64,000 bases of DNA from Photorhabdus caribbeanensis (lineage in GTDB: Bacteria > Pseudomonadota > Gammaproteobacteria > Enterobacterales > Enterobacteriaceae), in NCBI RefSeq assembly GCF_018448885.1, contig NZ_RCWB01000021.1, positions 1 through 64,000 on the forward strand. The letters are read 5' to 3'. Made by a program: the position numbers and the translations under genes. This document shows positions 1 to 7,900 of the stretch, in pieces. Numbering within the stretch: the first letter of the stretch is position 1; each line of letters opens with the position of its first letter. A model generated the notes under the pieces. It ran no database searches, was not told where the DNA came from, and worked only from the letters and a program-made list of their open reading frames with translations.

Positions 1-43
1 GGCGAGATTGGTTAAAGATAATACGATATAACTGCTTGTTCAT
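1..43 (-). CDS. Start of a TpsA exoprotein (hemagglutinin/hemolysin-like), cut by the window edge
   Basis: Only the first 14 codons are inside the window, read leftwards from an ATG at 43. They give MNKQLYRIIFNQSR, which looks like the extended signal peptide region (ESPR) that opens very large type V secretion exoproteins (family motif roughly MNK-x-Y-R-x-x-F/W-N). It lies 48 bp downstream of a ShlB/FhaC-type transporter gene on the same strand, the usual tpsB-tpsA order. The exoprotein class (hemolysin, adhesin or contact-dependent inhibition toxin) cannot be told from this fragment. Confidence 0.72.
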   Translation of the reverse strand, partial: MNKQLYRIIFNQSR

Positions 44-91
44 GATTTTTGCTCCAGACAACACTACCCACCGGCAGTTTTGCTATTTGAA

Positions 92-1756
92 TTAATACTG
101 CCAATACAGGTTGAATCCGGCTGTGACCGGGGAAGTTTGGAAGCCAGCGGGTTTGGACAGCGGGACGCCGACAAACAGGTCGTAGCTCACCCCTTTCAGG
201 CTGCCGCGCCAGCCCAGAGCACTCCCCGCTAGGTGTTTTCCGAGCAGCGCGTCGCTGCCCCGGCCGCCCACTTCGCCATAATCCATTGCCAGATACAGCG
301 ATTGCCCGCGCAGCGGGGTTTGCCAGTCCAGTTCATTCCGGCTGTACCAACCCCGATCTGCGGATAAGGTCAACTCGCCATCAAAGCCGCGCACCGTCCA
401 GCGGCCGCCAATCGAGAAGCGATCCTGGGGTGTCAATGGGCTGGCGCTTATCTGACGCAAATATTGGGTCTGATAAGAAAAGGGCTGAGAAAACAGCGTT
501 AACGGCCCGGCCAGCGTCGCCGAGAACTGGGTGATTTTAGGCAAGGCGGTCCCTTCATTGCGGTACTCTTCCGGTGCCGGTTGTGCGCCAAACCAGCGCA
601 TGCCCTGCTGGTAAGTCACCCGGGTATCCAGCGTCGCGCTGCCGATAAAGTGATGATGCGACAGCCCCAGCTTCCAGCCCGCGGTTTCCCGGCGCTGAAC
701 GTCGATTTCAGTGTTATCAATAAAATTGCGGGACGCCCGACGATAAATTTCACTGTTAAGCAGGGTTTTCTGGTCGGCGTTACGGTGCAGAACACGGCTA
801 AGCTGAACCGCCAAGTTTTGGCTTTTGCCCCGGTATTGGATCGCCTGATTCAGCCCGGCTATCGTCTGGGTATAATCGTAATGACTGGCCGTCACGCTCG
901 CCATCCAGTAGCCGAAGGGCAAAGAGTAATAGAGCGTGTCATTTTGGCTGCCCTTCCCGGCAGATGAATGAATATCGCGTCCACCGGAGAGATAGAACAG
1001 ATCACTCAACGCCAGCGGGTTATCCAGAAAAAAGGTGAGTCCGCCCTGATAACGTCCGGTGCTTTTAGACCCGGTATCATCCAGATACGTGGCGACTCGC
1101 CAGTGCCGGGACTGACGCCAGTCCAGCACAATATCACTCTCCCCCGGCTGCTCTGCCGGAACAATGTTCATATCCGCCTGCACGGTCGGGAAACGTTGCA
1201 AGTTTTCCAGTCCCTGCTCAATATCCCGTAAATCCAGTAATTTTCCTTCACGCGCGGGAAAGGGGGTTATCCGCTGGATATATTTCCCGCTGTCAGGGGT
1301 ATAGCGGATATGCCGGATTTTGCCCGGTATCATCACCAGTTTTAGCGTTTGGGTACGCAGATCCTGGGGAGGAACCAGAACCCGGCTGGTGACATAGCCG
1401 TGATTAATGAGCTGATCTTGCAATTGGGTTATCAGCCGGCTAATGCCTTTATCGCCCAGGCAATGGTTTTCGCCCTGTTGAGCGACATGCCGGAACGGTA
1501 CCCAGTGCGGGAAATTTTCGGTGCCTGCCAGTCTGACGCGGGTGATAGGAAAACAGGGGGTTTCCACCGGAAAAGCGGATGATTCCCCGGTTTCCGGTAC
1601 CGATAGGTGAACCTCCGCAGGCGGCGGGGCTAATTGCGCCTCCAGGGCTTGCTGACGGGCCTGTTGATGAATGAGTTGTTGATCTGCGATATCGGCGGCT
1701 TGACTGCCTGAGACTACGCTACAAAAAACCGTTAAGACTAAAATACTGCTTTTCAT
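92..1756 (-). CDS. ShlB/FhaC/HecB-family two-partner secretion outer-membrane transporter (TpsB)
   Basis: Outer-membrane pore of a type Vb system that exports, and in haemolysin systems activates, its TpsA partner. The start at 1756 gives 554 residues with a Sec signal peptide (cleavage probably after SQA, residue 20). A longer frame from 1795 has no ribosome-binding site and would bury the signal. Next come a Gln/Ala-rich linker (about 25-45), POTRA-type domains from about residue 65, and a beta-barrel half containing the conserved VRGF motif near residue 454 and ending in an aromatic YWQY terminus typical of outer-membrane proteins. Length matches the family (about 550-590). The tpsA start follows directly, so the two are probably cotranscribed. 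The gene is visibly more GC-rich than the AT-rich DNA upstream, which suggests a separate origin. Similar to Photorhabdus PhlB or Serratia ShlB; which subfamily is uncertain. Confidence 0.9.
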   Translation of the reverse strand: MKSSILVLTVFCSVVSGSQAADIADQQLIHQQARQQALEAQLAPPPAEVHLSVPETGESSAFPVETPCFPITRVRLAGTENFPHWVPFRHVAQQGENHCLGDKGISRLITQLQDQLINHGYVTSRVLVPPQDLRTQTLKLVMIPGKIRHIRYTPDSGKYIQRITPFPAREGKLLDLRDIEQGLENLQRFPTVQADMNIVPAEQPGESDIVLDWRQSRHWRVATYLDDTGSKSTGRYQGGLTFFLDNPLALSDLFYLSGGRDIHSSAGKGSQNDTLYYSLPFGYWMASVTASHYDYTQTIAGLNQAIQYRGKSQNLAVQLSRVLHRNADQKTLLNSEIYRRASRNFIDNTEIDVQRRETAGWKLGLSHHHFIGSATLDTRVTYQQGMRWFGAQPAPEEYRNEGTALPKITQFSATLAGPLTLFSQPFSYQTQYLRQISASPLTPQDRFSIGGRWTVRGFDGELTLSADRGWYSRNELDWQTPLRGQSLYLAMDYGEVGGRGSDALLGKHLAGSALGWRGSLKGVSYDLFVGVPLSKPAGFQTSPVTAGFNLYWQY

Positions 1757-1795
1757 TGACTTTCTATTCCACAATGTCGAAGCAGCATTAACCAT

Positions 1796-2231
1796 GAATT
1801 TAGCTTAGCGATCAATATTTAGGATTGATTATCAACCGGGCAACTAAAATAGGGGATTGGTTAAGATAGCAGCAAAAACAAGAAGTTATATGAAAAAGCA
1901 AAAAACAGGCCAATGTGATTATTTTGTAACAGTATTGTATAAAAAATAGATTAATATTAATCATTTAATAATCAACATTAATAATTTCAAATTAATTTTA
2001 TTGTTTTATTTTTATTATGTGATTTATGTCACATTTATAATGATTTGTTTCGGCATGAAACAAAATGAAATGTGATGATTGTAGTAAATTGGTGATGAGA
2101 TATTGTCTTTTATGGTTATGTGAGGGGTTAGGGTTATCCATGCCAATCTTGCTTCTTATCTGCCGCTCGCTCTGCCAGAAGAGCACTTAACCTAAATCCT
2201 CCATAATTATATGGGATAAATAGCATGATTT
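1796..2231. other. AT-rich gap with no supported gene
   Basis: About 435 bp upstream of the tpsB gene. Strongly AT-rich with only short, unconvincing frames. It should contain the tpsB promoter (reading leftwards), but I could not pick a -10/-35 pair with confidence among many AT-rich candidates. Confidence 0.5.
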
Positions 2232-2425
2232 GTTGTCGTCATTGCTCACCTTGGGAAAGGGGATCAATGAAAATATCAATGGGTTGATCAGGCAATACTT
2301 TCCAAAGGGAACCGATTTTAATGAAGTCTCGAAGTTTGTGGTAAACCGATTAAAGTAATCGCCCCCGAAAAACTCGGGGAGGTAAAACACCTAATGAATT
2401 ATTTAAAGGACTACGGATATGTTGA
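2232..2425 (+). pseudogene. Degenerate C-terminal fragment of an IS30-family transposase
   Basis: Read in three successive plus-strand frames, this stretch spells the conserved end of IS30-family DDE transposases. First comes SPWERGS, then (shifted near 2263) INENINGLIRQYFPKGTDF and EVSKFVVNRLK, then (shifted near 2357) NRPRKTRGGKTPNELFKG. The family form is roughly SPWERGTNENTNGLIRQYFP followed by RLNNRPRKTLGYKTP. At least two frameshifts and the absence of the N-terminal two thirds make it a dead remnant. It includes the last catalytic Glu region (ERG-x-NEN). No terminal inverted repeats were identified. It marks past IS activity in the island between tpsB and the metallohydrolase gene. Confidence 0.85.
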
Positions 2426-3009
2426 CTTCCAGAGTAACGATGTTTCACTTCTTATGTGAATATACCAATTATTTTTAAATATATTAATTCTATTTTTATA
2501 TAAAAATAATATATTTTTGTTATCGTATTAATAAAGGTGTTAATAATGGTTTGATATAAGTGGATAGGTTATGTTTATATATGGCGGAAATTATTAATTG
2601 TTCTATTTAAATATTTTTATGTAATGTAAAGTCAAATTATATCTGATAAATATATTATATTTATTTGTAATATAGATAAAATGAGAGCGGTAATATAAGT
2701 CAATTTTCTGGCTTGATAGTGATATTTAAAATTAAGCATTGTCAACTGAGCTAGGTATTAGTATAGTAAATTTGATTAAATTACCTGAATAATCTATCGT
2801 TGAATTTTATTTTTTAATAATATGTTTATCTCTACTTTTAAAAATGTGTTGTACAGCAAGGTATAATATTTGTATGTTAATATTACAAGACAATAAATAT
2901 AATAGAGAGATAATCATTTTATGTTGAAAAATTAACGGCTAATAGAAGAGGGGTAATTTGTGATCTGCTTATAAAAATGTGACGATATAATGGCTTTTCA
3001 TTATTTTAT
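2426..3009. other. AT-rich gap with no supported gene
   Basis: About 580 bp of very AT-rich DNA between the IS30 remnant and the metallohydrolase gene. No frame of useful length on either strand and no recognisable RNA gene. The base composition resembles the DNA flanking the small membrane-protein gene further right, so this may be one laterally acquired island. Confidence 0.5.
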
Positions 3010-3023
3010 TGATGTACGTCAAT
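3010..3023. promoter_or_regulatory. FNR/CRP-like palindrome upstream of the metallohydrolase gene
   Basis: TTGATGTACGTCAA is a near-perfect dyad differing at one position from the FNR consensus TTGAT-N4-ATCAA. It lies about 60 bp before the chosen start at 3084. Oxygen-dependent control of the downstream gene is inference only; a site this short in AT-rich DNA can occur by chance. Confidence 0.35.
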
Positions 3024-3083
3024 GCTATTGTTACCCGTATCGTTTAATAGATGCACTACTTCAACAAAACTAATGGATATGCT

Positions 3084-3887
3084 ATGTCATTAAAAATAAC
3101 TGTACTCTTGGAAAATAAAACATCTGATTCATATTTGATAGCTAAGCCTGGTTTGAGCCTTTTACTTGAGGACGGTGAAGAGAAGATAATTTTCGATACC
3201 GGTCCAGATGGTAGCTATATTGAGAATGCAAATAGGATGGGAATATCTATTGATGATATATCTAAAATTGTTATCTCTCATGGGCATTATAACCATATAG
3301 GCGGTGTTAACTATTTTCCACATAATGCTAAATTAATATGTCATCCTGATGCATTAAATGAGAAGTATTATGGTGTTATGTTCAATAAGAAGAGTGTCAT
3401 AAAATTCAAAAAAATATCGGGTAAAATTAATAAAAGAGTTAAGAAGAGAGTTTTCTTTCGTTTGACTAAATCGCATATGAAAATAAGCGATCGATTTATT
3501 TTCTCAGGCGAAATAGCAAGCGATCGTCGAAAATCTTGTGGTTTGATTAGAAAAAGCTCTTGGGCCAATGATTATATATTGGATGATAGTGCGTTAATTT
3601 GGAAAAGTGATAATGGACTGGTGATTATCATTGGCTGCGGCCATTCTGGTATTTGCGAAATTATTAACCACGCTAAAATGATTACTGGCGTAGACAAAGT
3701 ATTCGCAGTAATAGGCGGATTGCATTTAAAGAGGGCGTTACCGACAGAGTTATTAAAGATTAGAGAATTTTTTATAAAAGAAAATATAAAACAAGTTTAT
3801 GGATGTCATTGTACTGGTAGTTGGGGAAGACTTTGGTTGCCAAATGTCAAACAGTTGAAAACAGGGCAGGTATTATTAGTCGAGTAA
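3084..3887 (+). CDS. MBL-fold metallohydrolase, COG1237-like, with an Asp-to-Asn change in the metal motif
   Basis: 267 residues from the ATG at 3084 (MSLKITVL, the usual family opening; an ATG 33 bp earlier adds an atypical leader). The fold is a metallo-beta-lactamase type resembling COG1237 hydrolases: FDTGPDG near residue 35, the first metal motif SHGHYNHIGG (His66, His68, Asn70, His71), GCGHSGI near 185, IGGLHL near 212, and a C-terminal CHCTG. Most relatives have HxHxDH; here the Asp is Asn, which would weaken one metal site. The other ligands look kept, so mono-metal or altered chemistry is possible. Substrate unknown. AT-rich codon use suggests acquisition. It ends 4 bp before the next gene, with which it is probably cotranscribed. 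Confidence 0.8.
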   Translation: MSLKITVLLENKTSDSYLIAKPGLSLLLEDGEEKIIFDTGPDGSYIENANRMGISIDDISKIVISHGHYNHIGGVNYFPHNAKLICHPDALNEKYYGVMFNKKSVIKFKKISGKINKRVKKRVFFRLTKSHMKISDRFIFSGEIASDRRKSCGLIRKSSWANDYILDDSALIWKSDNGLVIIIGCGHSGICEIINHAKMITGVDKVFAVIGGLHLKRALPTELLKIREFFIKENIKQVYGCHCTGSWGRLWLPNVKQLKTGQVLLVE

Positions 3888-3891
3888 TATA

Positions 3892-4332
3892 ATGAAATTT
3901 ATTGAGAAAATGGATGTTCATCAAATTATTACCCCATTTGCGACAGCGTTGGGGTTAGCATTTTTTTCTATTTTAAATAATTGGGATTATAATAACGATA
4001 GGTTAATATTTTTATTGCTGAGTTTATTCGCGTTTTTCATTGTATTTTTTCATCATAGAGGGTTTTATTCATATTTTATAGAAAACAGTTTGTATAATCA
4101 GTGTTTCACGCAAGTTATTATTGCCACTTTTGATAAGAAAGTGGCACTCTATTTACAGATTACAGATTACAGATTACAGATTACAGATTACAGATTACAG
4201 ATTACAGATTACAGATTAATGGTAATTTCTGCATTAGAAGTTAAATGTGTTTTATTTATATGGCTTTTTATTTGTTATAAATATCATATTGAGATAATGA
4301 TTAGTCTTAATAAATGGTTGATAATGTATTAA
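3892..4332 (+). CDS. Small putative membrane protein containing an in-frame heptanucleotide repeat tract
   Basis: 146 residues, not recognised. Two hydrophobic segments lie in the first half (about residues 14-28 and 37-53) and a third near residues 110-125, so it is probably inner-membrane. Residues about 88-108 are a direct translation of nine ACAGATT units, giving the seven-residue period LQITDYR three times. Because the unit is 7 bp, nine copies keep the downstream frame open, while gain or loss of one copy shifts it into early stops. The start is 4 bp after the metallohydrolase stop, so the two form a likely operon. Function unknown; very AT-rich. The C-terminal part may be read only in some repeat states, or the whole gene may be decayed. 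Confidence 0.5.
   Translation: MKFIEKMDVHQIITPFATALGLAFFSILNNWDYNNDRLIFLLLSLFAFFIVFFHHRGFYSYFIENSLYNQCFTQVIIATFDKKVALYLQITDYRLQITDYRLQITDYRLMVISALEVKCVLFIWLFICYKYHIEIMISLNKWLIMY
4155..4217 (+). repeat. Nine perfect tandem copies of the heptamer ACAGATT
   Basis: 63 bp of uninterrupted 7-bp repeats inside the small membrane-protein frame. Perfect short tandem repeats of a unit not divisible by three are the classic substrate for slipped-strand mispairing and translational phase variation. The lack of any variant copy suggests the tract is recent or still mutating. Confidence 0.95.
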
Positions 4333-4798
4333 ATAAAATATTAAATATACATTTATTAAAGTTATTTATTGCTTTTATTAATTGAGATAATTAATTTATT
4401 AAACAATGGTATATTAGAATCGAGTATATTTAATCCGATATTTATAACCAATACGATAATGATAATTTTTTGTTTATTCAACTTTGTTTTAATGGTCGAT
4501 TTTATATTATTTTATTTCTTGTAAATTATCGGGCAGGTGGTGCAGTAAAGGGCTATCTCCGGTTACTGAGGGAAGTGACAAAAGATTTTTTTGCCGAATA
4601 TATGGAGTTCTTAATGAAAAATTGAATCGATAAATTTATATTTATTTATCGTCTCTGTGATGTTTAATTCGTTAAAATAACAGGTTATTATGTGAACTTA
4701 ATGTCTATACGTTGCCTAATATAAATAGGCAGTATATAAGTTGATCATAGGTATATAGTTGATTATATCTGTTTGATTTGAATTTAATATATTGATTT
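4333..4798. other. AT-rich gap with a possible coding fossil
   Basis: About 465 bp with no complete gene. The exception to the AT-rich background is about 4521-4625, where an open plus-strand frame reads VNYRAGGAVKGYLRLLREVT and then KDFFAEYMEFLMKN before TGA. It is more protein-like than its surroundings but has no credible start. It may be the tail of a lost gene; I do not recognise the family. Confidence 0.4.
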
Positions 4799-4924
4799 AT
4801 ACCCTATGGATTTCAAGTTGCATCGCGACGACAAGGGAGCGAATCCCCGGAAGCATAGATAACTATGTTACCGGGGTGAGTGAGTGCAGCCAACAAAGAG
4901 GCAGTTTGGAAGATAACGGGTATA
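4799..4924 (+). repeat. ERIC-type intergenic repeat, copy 1
   Basis: About 126-bp element opening TATACCCTATGGATTTCAAG and closing with a GATAACGGGTATA-type end, containing GGGGTGAGTGAGTGCAGCC, which resembles the ERIC core (GGGGTGAGCG-x-AGCAGCC). The ends are imperfect inverted complements. Length fits ERIC (about 127 bp). It lies upstream of the alpha-2-macroglobulin gene. Confidence 0.88.
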
Positions 4925-4987
4925 TAAAGTTATTCATTAAATCTTACCACCCACAAGCTGGTTGGAGTTAAGACAGGGGTTATGGTT

Positions 4988-7900
4988 ATGAATCAAGGTC
5001 AATTCTGGCAACGACCAGGAAGAAACAAACGTTATTTGGCGGTGATTTTGGCTTCTTTGCTGATGCTTTCTGGTTGTGACAAATCTGATAGCACTGATAA
5101 TAAGCAAGCGGCCCAACCACAGTCCACAGAAATTCAAAGCGAAAAAGCACCTCAACAATCAAATATTCCACCAAAATCAGTGAAACAGAAAGACGCCGCA
5201 TCACTGGCTGAATTAGCAAGACGTTATGCCGGTAAGCCAGTGAAGATTCTGGATGCTTCTGAAGTTCAGCTTGATGGCGCTAGTGCAATGGTGGTGACAT
5301 TTTCTGTTCCTTTAGATCCAAATCAGGATTTTGCTCAGAATGTCCGTTTGGTCGATGTCAAAGAGGGCAAACTTGATGGTGCGTGGGAACTGTCAGATAA
5401 CCTGATGGAGCTTCGCTTGCGCCATTTGCCGCCTTCCCGTGAGTTGCAATTGACCGTAGATAAGGGTGTTAAAGGTGTCAATGAGCATCAACTCGAAACG
5501 GTTTATGAGAAAACGCTGACAACCGCGACGATTTCTCCGTCTGTCGGTTTTGCCAGCAAAGGCTCTTTATTACCCAGTAAAGTCGCTGGAGGTTTGCCGG
5601 TATTGGCACTGAATGTTAATCGTGTTGATGTTAATTTTTTCAGGATAAAAGAGGCGGCATTACCGGCTTTTATTGCACAGTGGCAATATCGCAACAATAT
5701 GAGTTCTTGGGAGTCTGAAGAGATGCTCAAAGGTGCGGAACTGGTTTATACCGGCCGTTTCGATCTGAATCCAACACTGAATACCCGCGAAAAATTACTG
5801 TTGCCATTAAACAATATCAAAGAGTTACAGAAAGATGGTGTTTATCTGGCGGTGATGCAACAAGCAGGTAAATACACCGACACTAATCCAGCAACAATGT
5901 TTACCTTAAGTGATATTGGTGTTTCTATGCACAGCTATCTGGATAGGATAGATGTGTTTACCCAATCTTTGGCGCAAGGCAGCAGTCTGAAAGGGGTGGA
6001 AATACGTCTGTTGGATGAGAAAGGGCAATTATTGTCAAAGGCGACAACAGATGATGATGGACACGTCAGTTTGGAGAAAAATGCGAAAGCGAAACTATTG
6101 CTCGCTACTCGTGACCACCAAACCAGTATGATTGATTTGGTATCGCCGGCGCTGGATCTGTCGGAGTTTGATATTTCCGGCCCACAAGGGTACAGCAAAC
6201 AATTTTTTGTTTTCGGGCCTCGTGATCTCTATCGCCCGGGTGAGTTGTTGATTATCAATGGCCTGTTGCGTGATGGCGATGGTCGCGCAATAAAAAGTCA
6301 ACCAGTTAAAGTGGATGTACTGAAAACCGATGGTCAGGTGGTCGATAGTTTTGTCTGGCAACCTGAAAATGGATTGTATCAGTATCGTTATGTGATCCCC
6401 ACCTCAGCAGCTACCGGGCTATGGTCGCTACGTTTTGATCTGGGAGATAATAAACCCCGTTATTACAAGTTTAATGTCGAAGATTTTATGCCGGAGCGCA
6501 TGGCTCTAGAAATCAGTAGTGAGTCGCAACCGGTGATGAAAAGCCACGATGTGGATTTCGCGATTAACGGCCGTTATCTATATGGCGCACCTGCCGCACA
6601 TAATCGCCTGCAAGGGCAATTATTCCTGCGTCCAGCTCGTGATGCGGTAGCAAAATTGCCAGGCTATGAGTTTGGTGCGGTTGCAGAGGACAATCTTAGT
6701 CGTACATTGGATGAGTTTGACCTGGTTTTAGATAGTGGTGGTAAAGCTGCGCTTAATGTCAGTGCCGATAACTGGAGTTCGGTCTCTTCGCCGGTAAACG
6801 TCATTGTACAGGCTAGTTTGCTTGAATCTGGCGGCCGCCCGGTAACTCGTCGGGTTGAACAGGCTGTTTGGCCGGCAGAAAAGCTGGTTGGTATCCGTCC
6901 GCTGTTTAATCAGAAAGAGATTTATGACTATCGCGTAGGTCGTTATCAAAGCCGTTACAATGTGGATGAAAATTCACTGGCGCAATTTGCGGTGGTGTAT
7001 GCCGATGCCGATGGAAAAAAATATGCTGCAAAAGATTTAACTGCCCGTCTGGTTTATGAACGCCGTGACTATTATTGGCGTTGGTCGGATGGTGAAGGTT
7101 GGCAATCAGGCTATGACCAGAAAGATTTGGTGATGGCGGATGAACATATCCAGATTGCTCAAGATGGTACCGCAAAGGTCAGTTTTCCGGTTGATTGGGG
7201 TTCGTACCGCATTGAAGTGGTTAATCCAGAAAATCAATTAGTCACCAGCGTTAATTTCTGGGCCGGTTACTCATGGCAGGATAATACGGGGGGCACAGGC
7301 GCTGTTCGTCCTGATCAGGTGAAATTGTCTCTGGATAAACCTGCTTATCGGGTAGGCGAGAAGATAAAACTGCATATGGTCGCACCACAAGCCGGTCAAG
7401 GTTATCTGCTGGTGGAATCCAGCGAAGGGCCGCTTTGGTGGCAAAAAATTAATGTGCCGGAACAAGGTTTGGATGTGGAAGTGCCAGTAAATAAAGAGTG
7501 GCGTCGTCATGATCTTTATTTAACCGCAGTGGTGGTGCGTCCAGATGATAAATCTCGTCAGGCGACGCCGAAACGGGCCATTGGCGTGTTGCACCTGCCG
7601 TTAGCTGATGAAAATCGTAAACTGGATTTGGCGCTATCCGCACCGGAGAAAATGCGACCGAATCAGGAGTTGATTGTTAAAGTCAAGGCGACGCCACAGC
7701 AAGGGCGGAAATTACCCAAGCAGGTTAATGTGCTGCTTTCTGCTGTCGATACGGGGGTGTTGAATGTCACGAATTTTAAAACGCCGGACCCTTATGAGGC
7801 TTTCTTTGGCCGTAAGCGTTACAGCGTCGATCAGTATGATGTGTATGGTCAGTTGATTGAAGGTGAAGGCCGTCTGGCAAATCTGCGTTTTGGCGGTGAT

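Noticed and set aside
1998-2390. Two minus-strand frames of 62 and 67 residues
   Set aside because: The second is antisense to the IS30 remnant, and the first has a random composition without a ribosome-binding site or similarity.
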